Origin: an uncultured Clostridium sp.
GTDB lineage: Bacteria > Bacillota > Clostridia > TANB77 > CAG-508
Assembly: GCA_947575745.1 (NCBI GenBank)
Contig: CANPOS010000007.1
Location: 1-63,668 of the forward strand
Reading direction: 5' to 3'
DNA length: 63,668 nucleotides
Position 1 is the first letter of the stretch. Each line of letters opens with the position of its first letter. This document shows positions 1-7,825 of this stretch, piece by piece. The notes under the pieces are model-generated. The model did no database searches. It was not told where the DNA came from and worked only from the letters and a program-made list of their open reading frames with translations. A program made the position numbers and the translations under genes.

Positions 1-2
1 AA

Positions 3-269
3 TATAAAACTACTGTTGAAGAATTAAAAAACAATAATATTCACTATGATAAATTGATTTGTGATTTTGATAAAGCAAAGGTTTGTAAAATTGAGCAGAT
101 AGATTTGTTTATAGATGATTCTATAGCAAACTGTAACAAAGTCAATGAACTAGGAATTGAGACTATATTATTTAGTAGTAAAGGTAATTTAACCGATAAA
201 ACAGGTTTATATAGAGTTGATAGTTGGAAAGATATATATGAAAAAGTAAAAGGAGTTATGAAAATATGA
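3..269 (+). CDS. C-terminal part of a HAD-fold 5'-nucleotidase-like protein (cut by the window edge)
   Basis: The reading frame is open from base 3, so the gene starts outside the window. The visible 88 residues contain the late HAD motif IDLFIDDSIANC (a DD pair after a beta strand), followed by a beta strand (ETILF) and a Trp-containing C-terminus (DSWKDIYEKV). The same pattern, IDIMIDDYEKNC plus a NWGEIYRY tail, occurs in the complete nucleotidase-like gene at 27534-28115, which suggests NT5C-type phosphatases. The stop overlaps the start of the next gene (ATGA at 266), indicating translational coupling with the ATP-grasp gene. The substrate cannot be inferred. Confidence 0.7.
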   Translation, partial: YKTTVEELKNNNIHYDKLICDFDKAKVCKIEQIDLFIDDSIANCNKVNELGIETILFSSKGNLTDKTGLYRVDSWKDIYEKVKGVMKI

Positions 270-1159
270 ATAAAAAAGGGTTAATTTTAATCTATCCAGG
301 TTTTCAAAATGAAGCAAAACAATATCAATATAATAGACTTATTGAAGAATTTAACAAAAAGGACATTAGTATAGATAAACTAAAAGTTGATGAACAATAT
401 ACAAGTGTAATAAATGGAAAAGTAAATATAGATGTTAAACGATATGACTTTTGTATACAACTTGTTAAAGATAAATACATAAATGAACAACTTTACAAAA
501 ATGGAATAAGGTCATTTAATTCCTATAATGCAATAGAAAACTGTGATGATAAAATGATGACTTATGTTATATTATCAAATAAAAATATAAACTTGCCACA
601 TACAATATTAGGTAGTATAAACTTTGGAGTAGAAAATATTAAAGAAGATAATAAAAGTGAAGAATTTAAGAAATATGTTGAAACTACTTTACAATATCCA
701 TTTATAACTAAAAAATGCAATAGTAAAGGCGGAAGAGATATATACAAGATAAATAATAGAAAAGAATTTGATGATATATGTAATAAATTAAGTGGTTCAC
801 AATACTTATTTCAACAATTTATTCCTGAAAATATAGGAAAAGATATTAGAGTTGTTGTTGTAGGAAAGAAAGTAGTAGGTTCATTTATGAGAATAAATGA
901 AAATGATTATCGTTCAAATATATCATTAGGTGGAAAAGCATTACCTTATGAAGTTTCAAATGAATATAAAGAAATTGCAGAAAAGATAGCAAATGAATTA
1001 GATTTAGATTATTGTTCAGCTGATTTTTTTATGAGTAATGAAAATAAGCCAATAGTTTGTGAAGTGAATGCAGATCCAGCTATTTGCGATATAGAAGAAT
1101 TAACTGGAAAAAATGTAGCAGAAATATTTGTAGATTATGTGATTAGTGAAATATATTAA
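266..1159 (+). CDS. RimK-like ATP-grasp ligase
   Basis: The 297-residue protein has an N-terminal pre-ATP-grasp region (about 1-90) and an ATP-grasp fold. Visible features are a KMMTYVILSNKNINLP segment (about 95-111), an FITKKCNSKGGRDIY nucleotide-binding stretch (about 149-163), QQFIPE, DIRVVVVG, and the metal-binding end CEVNADPAICDIEE (about 265-278). These are hallmarks of RimK/alpha-L-glutamate-ligase proteins, which form amide bonds using ATP. It is coupled to the upstream phosphatase by an ATGA overlap. The following hydrolase has its Shine-Dalgarno site at this gene's stop codon, so the three form one operon. The carboxylate and amine substrates are unknown. Confidence 0.82.
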   Translation: MNKKGLILIYPGFQNEAKQYQYNRLIEEFNKKDISIDKLKVDEQYTSVINGKVNIDVKRYDFCIQLVKDKYINEQLYKNGIRSFNSYNAIENCDDKMMTYVILSNKNINLPHTILGSINFGVENIKEDNKSEEFKKYVETTLQYPFITKKCNSKGGRDIYKINNRKEFDDICNKLSGSQYLFQQFIPENIGKDIRVVVVGKKVVGSFMRINENDYRSNISLGGKALPYEVSNEYKEIAEKIANELDLDYCSADFFMSNENKPIVCEVNADPAICDIEELTGKNVAEIFVDYVISEIY

Positions 1160-1172
1160 GGAGGAAAAGCTA

Positions 1173-1724
1173 ATGGAAAATTATTTTATAATACATGGAA
1201 GTTTTGGAAGTCCATTTGGAAATTGGTTTAGTTGGTTACATGATTTTATAGAAGATGATGGAAAACAAGTATATGTACCACAATTTCCAATAGGAGTAGG
1301 GTATCAAAATTATGAGAATTGGAGTAAGCTACTTAAATACTATTTAGATTTAGGATTAATTAATGAGAACACAACAATAATAGGACATAGTATTGCACCA
1401 GTATTTGTATGCAAATTTTTAGTAGAGAATAAATTAAAAGTGAAAAAATTAATATTTGTATGTGGATTTAACAATTATTTAGGAATAAATGAAGAATATG
1501 ATGCAGTAAATAGAACAATGTATTTTGATAATTTGGAAGATGTAAAGCAATATGCAAATGAAATAATGTGTTTTTATTCAGACAATGATCCATATGTAAA
1601 ATATGAAGTAGAAAAAGATTTTGCAGGCAAAATTGCTACAGAACAAATCTTAATACCAAATGCAGGACATATTAATAGTGAAAGTGGATATGATACATTT
1701 GAAGATATAGTAAATTATTTATAA
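1173..1724 (+). CDS. RBBP9/YdeN-family alpha/beta hydrolase, copy 1
   Basis: I chose the ATG at 1173 because AGGAGG (1159-1164) lies just upstream; an earlier in-frame start at 1146 overlaps the previous gene. The 183-residue protein has the small serine-hydrolase layout of RBBP9/YdeN: HGSFGSPFGNW near the N-terminus, the nucleophile elbow GHSIAP (Ser about 74), an acid in YSDNDPYV and the catalytic His in NAGHINSESG. The substrate is unknown. A close paralogue, about 80 percent identical by eye, lies at 12415-12966, again behind a HAD-type gene. The defence island lies between the two copies. It ends its operon and is followed by an intrinsic terminator. Confidence 0.85.
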   Translation: MENYFIIHGSFGSPFGNWFSWLHDFIEDDGKQVYVPQFPIGVGYQNYENWSKLLKYYLDLGLINENTTIIGHSIAPVFVCKFLVENKLKVKKLIFVCGFNNYLGINEEYDAVNRTMYFDNLEDVKQYANEIMCFYSDNDPYVKYEVEKDFAGKIATEQILIPNAGHINSESGYDTFEDIVNYL

Positions 1725-1728
1725 AAGT

Positions 1729-1756
1729 AAAGCCTTCTGTCACAAGAAGGCTTTTA
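1729..1756 (+). terminator. Intrinsic terminator after the hydrolase
   Basis: AGCCTTCT (1731-1738) pairs with AGAAGGCT (1745-1752) across a six-base loop and is followed by a T run. It closes the operon that begins left of the window. Confidence 0.85.
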
Positions 1757-2013
1757 AGCATCTTTATAAAAGATGAATCGAACTCCACACCGAAGCGTGC
1801 AACAATTAATGTAATAAAATTATAATAGGTATTTTAGCAAAAATCAACATTTTTAAATAAATTTAAAATAAAAAACTGTAGCTCATATATTTCTATATAA
1901 GCTACAGTCTAAATCATAACTGCTCACCGAAATGAGCCTTCTCAATCATCTAATAAAAGTATAATAGAAATTTTATTAAAAATCAATAATTTTATAAAAT
2001 TTCATCAAAATAC
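1757..2013. other. Gene-free stretch with one long hairpin; possible left edge of the island
   Basis: No credible ORF is present. A long imperfect hairpin is formed by ACTGTAGCT (1875-1883) and AGCTACAGT (1900-1908), extended inward by ATATA pairs. Its A-rich left flank would be a U-tract on the minus strand, so it could be a minus-strand terminator, although no minus gene enters it. A short quasi-palindrome, GCTCACCGAAATGAGC (about 1922-1937), resembles the units at 7393-7638 but is one base longer. No direct-repeat att site could be recognised. Confidence 0.4.
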
Positions 2014-2063
2014 TTGTCGGAAATCTTCGTAAATGATATAATATTTACGAAGATTTCCGACAA
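2014..2063 (+). promoter_or_regulatory. abiE promoter enclosed in a perfect 21-bp inverted repeat (operator)
   Basis: Two perfectly complementary 21-base arms (2014-2034 and 2043-2063) flank an 8-base centre. The first arm starts with a -35-like TTGTCG (2014-2019). The centre contains TATAAT (2037-2042) at exactly 17 bp spacing. The second arm reaches the Shine-Dalgarno region AAGGAG just before the AbiEi start. AbiEi antitoxins are known to autorepress by binding inverted repeats at their promoter, so this is most simply the AbiEi operator. Confidence 0.88.
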
Positions 2064-2077
2064 AGGAGAAGATAAAA

Positions 2078-2671
2078 ATGGATAATATTGAAAAAATTGA
2101 AGAGTTATTGAAAAAAAGAAACGGAATTATAACAACAAGTGAAGTAGAAGATTTAGGGATTAATAGTAGAATTTTAACTAGAATGATTGAAAGAGGAATA
2201 ATTGAAAGAGTAGCGAGAGGTATTTATATAAGCGTAGATACAATAGAAGATACATATTTTACAACACAAGCTATATGTAAAAAAGGAATATTCTCTCATG
2301 AAACAGCTTTATATTTTCATGATTTATGTGATAGAACCCCTATAAAGTTTCAATTAACAGTACCTACTAATTATAATAATATATTAATTAAAAATAAGAA
2401 TTATCAATTTTTTTATTTAAAAGATGAACTATATGAAATAGGAATAGCAGAGATGAAGACACCTTATGGAAATAAAGTTAAAGTATATGATTTAGAAAGA
2501 ACGATCTGCGATATTATTAGAAACAAGAAGAGAATAGAAATTGCATTATTTACAGATGCAATGAAAAGATATGCTGAAAGAAAAGATAGAAACTCTATTA
2601 AATTGCATAAATATGCAACATTATTTAATGTTGAAGATGAAGTAAGAAAATACTTGGAGGTGTTATTGTGA
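2078..2671 (+). CDS. abiEi: AbiEi-family antitoxin / transcriptional autorepressor
   Basis: The 197-residue protein begins with a winged-helix region (about 1-50: TTSEVEDLGINSRILTRMIE, then IERVARGIYI) and continues with the AbiEi C-terminal domain (SHETALYFHDLCDRTP, LERTICDIIRNK). This is the antitoxin of the AbiE type IV toxin-antitoxin family, where it both neutralises toxicity and represses its own operon. The start is set by an AAGGAG site at 2062-2067. The stop overlaps the toxin's GTG start by four bases. The promoter lies inside a perfect inverted repeat immediately upstream. Confidence 0.88.
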   Translation: MDNIEKIEELLKKRNGIITTSEVEDLGINSRILTRMIERGIIERVARGIYISVDTIEDTYFTTQAICKKGIFSHETALYFHDLCDRTPIKFQLTVPTNYNNILIKNKNYQFFYLKDELYEIGIAEMKTPYGNKVKVYDLERTICDIIRNKKRIEIALFTDAMKRYAERKDRNSIKLHKYATLFNVEDEVRKYLEVLL

Positions 2672-3534
2672 TAGCAAAAAATAGAGCACAATTAAAATCA
2701 TGGATAAAAAACATGTCAGCAAAAGTTGATGTAAATGAAAATATTATCTTACAAAACTATATGCTAGAGAGATTATTAGAAAGAATTTCAGTATCAAACT
2801 ATAAATATCAATTTGTATTAAAAGGTGGAATGTTGATAACAGCTATAGTTGGAATAGATATAAGAAATACGCTAGACATGGATGCAACAATAAAAGGTTT
2901 TAATTTAGAAAAAGATAACCTTGAAAATATATTAAACGAAATATTTAGCATAGACTTAGATGATGGAGTAACTTTTGAATTTAGAAACACAAAAGAAATA
3001 AGACAAGAAGATGAATATGGAGGATATAGAGTATCATTAGATGCAAAATTTGATAAGTTAGTGGTACCAATGAAATTGGACATAACAACAGGAGATGTAA
3101 TTGTACCAAAAGAAGTAAATTATAAATTTGATTTAATGTTTGAAGGTCGTTCTATAGAAATACTTGCATATAATATGGAAACAGTAATAGCAGATAAATT
3201 TGAAACTATAATTTCAAGAAATGTTGATACAACAAGAGCAAGGGATTTTTATGATATTTATATACTTTGGACAACACAACAGCAAAATTTTGATAAAGAA
3301 TTGTTAGTACAAGCTATTGTGAAGAAATTTGAATACAGAAAGTCTATAGATAATTTGAAAAATATTGAGGAGATAATGGAAGTTATAAAAGAAAGTGATG
3401 CATTAAAAGAACATTGGAAGAATTATCAGAGCAAGTTTAGTTATGCAGAAGATATTAGTTATGAGGATACGATGAGAGTATTGGAAAAAATAGTAGGATT
3501 AATATCAAAAAAGGAAAAATTTGCAAAAAAATAA
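2668..3534 (+). CDS. abiEii: AbiEii-family nucleotidyltransferase toxin
   Basis: The 288-residue protein starts at a GTG overlapping the antitoxin stop, behind TTGGAGG (2653-2659). The nucleotidyltransferase signature is KGGMLITAIVG (about 50-60) followed by RNTLDMDATIKGF, matching the GG...R.T.DLD pattern of AbiEii (DUF1814). ADKFETIISR and ARDFYDIYIL are the usual conserved C-terminal motifs of this family. AbiEii-type toxins inhibit growth by nucleotide transfer, in studied members to tRNA; the target here is not known. The expected partner, AbiEi, is directly upstream, so the pair looks complete. Confidence 0.88.
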   Translation: MIAKNRAQLKSWIKNMSAKVDVNENIILQNYMLERLLERISVSNYKYQFVLKGGMLITAIVGIDIRNTLDMDATIKGFNLEKDNLENILNEIFSIDLDDGVTFEFRNTKEIRQEDEYGGYRVSLDAKFDKLVVPMKLDITTGDVIVPKEVNYKFDLMFEGRSIEILAYNMETVIADKFETIISRNVDTTRARDFYDIYILWTTQQQNFDKELLVQAIVKKFEYRKSIDNLKNIEEIMEVIKESDALKEHWKNYQSKFSYAEDISYEDTMRVLEKIVGLISKKEKFAKK

Positions 3535-3549
3535 AGAGTATGCTAATAT
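3521..3549 (+). promoter_or_regulatory. Predicted extended -10 promoter for the ABC-3C operon
   Basis: TTGCAA (3521-3526) and TAATAT (3544-3549) are separated by 17 bp, and TG precedes the -10 at 3541-3542. The promoter overlaps the end of abiEii. It is the only clear candidate before the ABC-3C genes, because the next feature downstream is a terminator touching their ribosome binding site. Confidence 0.55.
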
Positions 3550-3563
3550 ATAGTAGAAAAACT

Positions 3564-3603
3564 AAAGATGAAAATAGGATGATTCCTGTTTTCATCTTTT
3601 TTT
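3564..3603 (+). terminator. Terminator hairpin in the leader of the ABC-3C operon (abiE terminator or attenuator)
   Basis: Arms at 3564-3579 and 3584-3599 pair almost perfectly (AAGATGAAAA against TTTTCATCTT plus a GC-richer tip) and run into seven T residues. The AGGAG ribosome binding site of the next gene starts immediately after the T-run at 3604. No promoter fits between, so ABC-3C transcripts must read through this hairpin. Confidence 0.8.
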
Positions 3604-3616
3604 AGGAGAAATAATT

Positions 3617-4837
3617 ATGGTAGAAGAAAGAACATACATAAATCAAACTCATGTGCCAGATAAAGTATATTCATTTACTTTACAAATTAGGCATATGTTA
3701 AATGAATTAATAAATGCTAAAGAAGGAGATATTATAAGTCTTGAGGCTCTTGATGATGTAGCAATCGAAAATAATGGAGAAAACGAATTAATACAAATCA
3801 AAAATGTTATTTCTAAAAATAATCCCACATCTAATAGAGCAGTAGATTTTTGGAAGACGTTTTATAATTGGTTGCTATATGTAAAAAGTGATAATGTTGA
3901 ATTAGAAAAAACAAAATTTAGATTATTTATTCATACAATTGATAATAAAAATATAGGAGATATCTGTAATAAGTTTCATCAGGCAGATAATATTAATGAT
4001 GCTGAGCAGGCATTGAAAATGGCAATAAAGGAAATTCGAGGAAAAGAAGAAAAAGAGATTCCAGAATCATATAAAAAATATATAGATGTTTTATTCGATG
4101 AAGATAATAAGACTATTCTAGTTAATATAATTATAAATTTTAAAGTAGAAATGAAAATAGACAAAGACTATGAAAAGAATTTATTAGAAAATTTAAAAGA
4201 TAGGATACTTGAAGATGAATATGCTGATAAAATTTTAATATATATGTTGGGTTGGATTAATGAAGAGGTTAATAAGAATATCAAATTTGGAAAGCCAGCA
4301 TTTATAAAATATTGTGATTTTATAAAAATACTTAAATCACAATTAGCAATGTATAGACAAGATAATGTATTACAGGCTATTTCTGTGGATGTTGATGATA
4401 ATAATGTTGAAAAAGAAATAGAAAAAGAAGATATATATATAAAACAATTAAATTTGATAGATGTAAAATATGATGACAAAATATCAGCGGTTAAAGCCTT
4501 TTTAAGAACTAGTATTGATAAAACAGAATGGGCTGAGAGAGGATTGATTACTAGTATAAGTTTTAAAGAATATCAAAACAATTTGATTGAGAAGTGGAAT
4601 AATTCGAAAAATTTAATAGAAATAGAAGAGGCAACAAATAATTATAAAATTTTAGGAAAAAAATTATATTTTACCTGTCTAAGTGATAATTCTATAAAAT
4701 TACAAGGGAAAGACTTGCCAAGTCATTTTACTAAAGGAGAATATAACAATTTGGCAAATAGTCTAACAATTGGTTGGCATTTAAAGTATAAAGAATTATT
4801 ATATAATGGAGAAAGAGAAGATGATAACAATGAGTGA
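3617..4837 (+). CDS. ABC-3C system effector: nuclease-like N-terminus plus ABC-3C C-terminal domain
   Basis: The N-terminal part has a restriction-endonuclease-like pattern, EALDDVAI then ENELIQIKNV (about 42-65), resembling the D...QxK active site of DUF4297/Cap4-type DNA nucleases. The C-terminal portion (about 290-395) has hallmarks of the ABC-3C C-terminal domain: WAERGLITSI, a YFTC strand, SHFTKGEYNNLANSLTIGWHLKYK. With the next two genes this makes the full three-component arrangement described for ABC-3C conflict systems. The start at 3617 follows AGGAG at 3604. The nuclease assignment is inference from motif shape; membership of the three-gene system is firmer. Confidence 0.78.
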   Translation: MVEERTYINQTHVPDKVYSFTLQIRHMLNELINAKEGDIISLEALDDVAIENNGENELIQIKNVISKNNPTSNRAVDFWKTFYNWLLYVKSDNVELEKTKFRLFIHTIDNKNIGDICNKFHQADNINDAEQALKMAIKEIRGKEEKEIPESYKKYIDVLFDEDNKTILVNIIINFKVEMKIDKDYEKNLLENLKDRILEDEYADKILIYMLGWINEEVNKNIKFGKPAFIKYCDFIKILKSQLAMYRQDNVLQAISVDVDDNNVEKEIEKEDIYIKQLNLIDVKYDDKISAVKAFLRTSIDKTEWAERGLITSISFKEYQNNLIEKWNNSKNLIEIEEATNNYKILGKKLYFTCLSDNSIKLQGKDLPSHFTKGEYNNLANSLTIGWHLKYKELLYNGEREDDNNE

Positions 4838-5303
4838 TGAAATTGATTTAATACAGAATCCTGCAATTGGTTCAATTATAATATGGAAATTCTTATTTGG
4901 ATATGGAACCAAATTAGAACATGAAAATTTTGAAATACTATTTATAGTTTTACCAATAATATTTAATCATGAAATGAGAAGTTATATAGATTCGACAAGA
5001 AAAACCTCAGGATTAATAAAAGTGGCAGAAAAAATGATGAAAGATAAAAAAATAGATATAGTTTATCAAATAAATAACAATGCAGAACAAATGAAAGAAT
5101 TAACTTTAGAATCTATTCGAATTGGATTAATTACGAATTTGTTTGTGATTGATGAAAAAATGAATATAGAAACCCAAAGTATAAAAATACCAAAATTAAG
5201 TAAGAAAACTGAAGAGGTTTTAAAAATCGCAGAAAGAATAGGTTTTTGGTTCTCGGAACTAAATGTATTAGAAATAGAAAAAATATTAAAAGTGAGGTTT
5301 TAA
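4821..5303 (+). CDS. ABC-3C system middle component
   Basis: The protein matches the small middle-component family of ABC-3C systems. It has an NPAIGSIIIWKFLFGY opening, the FEILFIVLPIIFNHEMRSYID segment, an ST/SGL stretch (DSTRKTSGLIKVAEKM) and an AERIGFWFSELNVLEIEKIL end. Starts at 4806, 4821 and 4830 are possible; 4821 has GGAG nine bases upstream and 4830 has GAGAAG. The ORF overlaps the effector gene, indicating coupling. Its known role is only as a conserved partner linking effector and ATPase; it has no visible catalytic motif. Confidence 0.82.
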   Translation: MITMSDEIDLIQNPAIGSIIIWKFLFGYGTKLEHENFEILFIVLPIIFNHEMRSYIDSTRKTSGLIKVAEKMMKDKKIDIVYQINNNAEQMKELTLESIRIGLITNLFVIDEKMNIETQSIKIPKLSKKTEEVLKIAERIGFWFSELNVLEIEKILKVRF

Positions 5304-5305
5304 AA

Positions 5306-7282
5306 ATGAAATTTGAAATTGATAGAATTATTTTATGGTCTAAAAAATCAGGTAAACCATATAGAGAAATTAAATTTTATTCTAATAGCATAAATATTAT
5401 TACAGGAGCATCCAGAACAGGAAAATCTGCTATTATTCCAATAATAGATTATTGCTTAGGCTCGGATAAATGTACAATACCTGTAGATACTATTAGAGAT
5501 GCGTGTGAATGGTTTGGAGTATTAATAAAACTAGAAAATGAAGAACTGTTGTTATGTAGAAAAGAACCAGGACAAAAAGGAACTACGGGAGATATGTATA
5601 TACAAAGGGAAGAAATTATTACGATACCCGACAAAATAAGCAAAAATACTAATTTATGTGCAGTAAAAGATGTAATGAACGAAATCTTTGCTATGTCATT
5701 TTTAGACCTTGATGAAGAAGAGAAAAATGGTTTTTCAAGCAGACCATCGTATAGAGATTGTATGGCATTTTTATTTCAACCACAAAACATTATAGCTAAT
5801 GCAGATGTATTATTTTATAAAGCAGATACAATGGAACACAGAAGAAAATTAATAAATATATTTCCATATGTATTAGGAGCAATAACGCCAGAAATTTTAG
5901 CACAAAAACAAATGTTAGAAAGAAAAGAAAAAGAGTTAGAAAAATTGAAATTGGATTATCAAATTATTAAGGATAACATAGATTCTTGGAAGTCAGAAGT
6001 AGGAAAATGGATATCAATAGCATATGAATATGGATTTATAGATAACAATTATAGTAGTAGCGACAGTTTTGAAGAAATGATAAAAAAACTAGAAGAAATA
6101 TCAAAAAAGGATGTAGATAGTTCAAGGATTATTTCTAACAATATAAAAGATATTTCTGATGAACTGGCTGAATTAAGAAAAGAGGAAGAAAAAAAATCTA
6201 AAGAATTATTTGAAATACAACATCGATATTTAGAAATGAAAGAATTACTAAATACATCAAAGGAATACGAAAATTCTCTTGAAAGTCAAAGAGAGAGATT
6301 AGAAATTGCAAAATGGTTAAATCAAAAAGTAGATATTGAAAAGAAATGTCCAATTTGTGGTAATAATTATGCAGATACAATTCAAAGACTAACAGATTTA
6401 TCGAATAATATTAATAAAATAGATTCTAAAAAGAAAAAGGTAGATACAATTCCAATAATATTTGAAAGAGAGTTACAACAAGTAGATAAAGAAAGACAAA
6501 AGGTCAGTGAAGAACTAGAAGAATTGAGAAAAAGAATAGGAGAAAAATTTGATTATATAAATGAAGTAAATGATACTAAATATACTTTAATTTCAATGTC
6601 AAGATTTCTAGGAAAAATGGAAAATGCAGTTCAAACTTATAAAAGAATTGGAAAAGACAGTCAGTTAGAATATGAAATAGAAAAATTGGAAAAAGAAATT
6701 AATCAATTAAAAAGAAATGTTAACCAAAGTGAAATTAATAAAAAAGTAGAAAATGCGTTAGATGAAATACAGAAAAATGCTGAAAGATTAATACCTAAGT
6801 TTGATACAGAAAGACCAAATGATAAAATTCAATTTTTGATAAAAGATTTAACTATTAAAGTTAGAAATCAAAGTGGACGAGATGACTATTTGTGGGAGAT
6901 TGGAAGTGCGTCTAATTGGCTTGCATACCATATATCAGTATTACTAGCATTTCAAGAATATTATCAGAAAAGAAATGGAGTAAAAGTACCTAATTTTTTA
7001 GTTATAGATCAGCCGAGCCAAGTGTATTTCCCACAAAGATTGGCGGGAGATAATAACGAAGAATATAAGATAGAAAATGATGAAGATAAAGAGGCAGTAA
7101 AAAAGATTTTTTCTGCAATGTCTGAATTTTTAAAACAGTCAAATTGCAATGTCCAAATAATTGTTACAGAGCATGCTGAAAAAGAAGTTTGGGAAGGTGT
7201 GGAGAATGTGAAACTAATTGAACGTTGGAGGGATGGAACAAAGTTGGTGCCATTAGACTGGGTTGAGAATGATAAGAATTAA
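5306..7282 (+). CDS. ABC-3C system ATPase, DUF3732 (SMC/Rad50-like)
   Basis: I take the ATG at 5306, three bases after the middle-component stop, because it gives the family-typical MKFEIDRIILW start behind a GTGAGG site. The 658-residue protein has a Walker A GASRTGKSAI (about 35-44), a long coiled-coil middle (about 200-520) interrupted by a CPICGNNY zinc-hook-like motif (about 349-356), a degenerate signature in EIGSASNWLAYHIS, and Walker B NFLVIDQPSQVYFP. DUF3732 ATPases are the sensor/motor of ABC-3C conflict systems, inferred to recognise invading nucleic acid and release the effector. What it senses here is unknown. Confidence 0.87.
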   Translation: MKFEIDRIILWSKKSGKPYREIKFYSNSINIITGASRTGKSAIIPIIDYCLGSDKCTIPVDTIRDACEWFGVLIKLENEELLLCRKEPGQKGTTGDMYIQREEIITIPDKISKNTNLCAVKDVMNEIFAMSFLDLDEEEKNGFSSRPSYRDCMAFLFQPQNIIANADVLFYKADTMEHRRKLINIFPYVLGAITPEILAQKQMLERKEKELEKLKLDYQIIKDNIDSWKSEVGKWISIAYEYGFIDNNYSSSDSFEEMIKKLEEISKKDVDSSRIISNNIKDISDELAELRKEEEKKSKELFEIQHRYLEMKELLNTSKEYENSLESQRERLEIAKWLNQKVDIEKKCPICGNNYADTIQRLTDLSNNINKIDSKKKKVDTIPIIFERELQQVDKERQKVSEELEELRKRIGEKFDYINEVNDTKYTLISMSRFLGKMENAVQTYKRIGKDSQLEYEIEKLEKEINQLKRNVNQSEINKKVENALDEIQKNAERLIPKFDTERPNDKIQFLIKDLTIKVRNQSGRDDYLWEIGSASNWLAYHISVLLAFQEYYQKRNGVKVPNFLVIDQPSQVYFPQRLAGDNNEEYKIENDEDKEAVKKIFSAMSEFLKQSNCNVQIIVTEHAEKEVWEGVENVKLIERWRDGTKLVPLDWVENDKN

Positions 7283-7329
7283 ATTTTCTAAAGGCAGGAA
7301 AGCGAGTATTAACATATCGCTTGCACACA

Positions 7330-7348
7330 TTGAAGGACAAGCCTTCAA
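7330..7348 (+). other. Small hairpin after the ABC-3C operon
   Basis: TTGAAGG (7330-7336) and CCTTCAA (7342-7348) pair across five bases. No T-run follows, so termination here is doubtful. The remaining sequence up to 7392 holds no recognisable feature. Confidence 0.4.
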
Positions 7349-7392
7349 GAGTTAATAAAAGAACAAAAATTTTAAGCAGATTTGATGTAAAA

Positions 7393-7638
7393 ATTCACCG
7401 AATGAACTACTAAAAAATACTTATCAGAGTGCTAAAGTTCACTAAATGTACTAAATTTTATAAAAATGTTGAGATTAGTTCACTAAGTGTACTTGTATTT
7501 GGCTAAAATTTAAAAGAAAAGTACACCGAGTGAACTAGAAATTACTAAAATTAAAAGAACAAGTACACCAAGTGAACCCACAAATATAGATTATAAAAAT
7601 AAATTTCAAAAAATTTTATACAAGTACACTTAGTGTAC
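7393..7638. repeat. Array of six 15-bp quasi-palindromes, mostly at about 42-bp spacing
   Basis: Units of the form GTwCACynArTGwAC start at 7393, 7437, 7478, 7521, 7563 and 7624. The last, GTACACTTAGTGTAC, is a perfect palindrome; the others are imperfect dyads. Start-to-start distances are 44, 41, 43, 42 and 61 bp, so most units sit about four helical turns apart and could be bound on one DNA face. Sequence between the units is AT-rich and partly repeated (CTAAAATT...AAAAGAA before units 4 and 5). The array lies in a gene-free stretch between the ABC-3C ATPase and the recombinase genes. It resembles iterons, a partition or transfer site, or an operator array; I cannot tell which. Confidence 0.85.
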
Positions 7639-7695
7639 TTAGCTAAAAATCAGCACTTTATAAATCTTAATAGAAAAAAGGGAAAAAAACGAGAA

Positions 7696-7724
7696 TTGAA
7701 CTTTATAGAACAGCATAATATAAT
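7696..7724 (+). promoter_or_regulatory. Strong predicted promoter upstream of the small recombinase-linked gene
   Basis: TTGAAC (7696-7701) and TATAAT (7719-7724) are separated by exactly 17 bp. A transcript starting near 7731 would meet a terminator hairpin within about 50 bases, before the ribosome binding site of the 7826 gene. Confidence 0.75.
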
Positions 7725-7751
7725 CGTATTATCAAAAAATGTAAAACAATC

Positions 7752-7783
7752 AAGTCAGTCTAAGCTAGCCGACTGGCTTTTTC
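7752..7783 (+). terminator. Terminator-like hairpin in the 5' leader of the 7826 gene
   Basis: AAGTCAGTC (7752-7760) pairs with GACTGGCTT (7771-7779), including one G-U pair, and a T5 tract follows. It lies between a perfect-spacing promoter and the next ribosome binding site. It could end a short RNA or act as an attenuator. Confidence 0.7.
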
Positions 7784-7825
7784 TGTTACCTTTTTTGAAA
7801 TATAAATCAAGCAAGGAGGATTTTT

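Noticed and set aside
1757-2013. Left attachment site of the island
   Set aside because: I looked for short matches with 9780-10114 and found none convincing; serine-recombinase cores are too short to assign by eye.
7393-7638. CRISPR array
   Set aside because: Units are only 15 bp, imperfect, and flip in symmetry. Intervening sequences are partly similar to each other and no cas genes are near.
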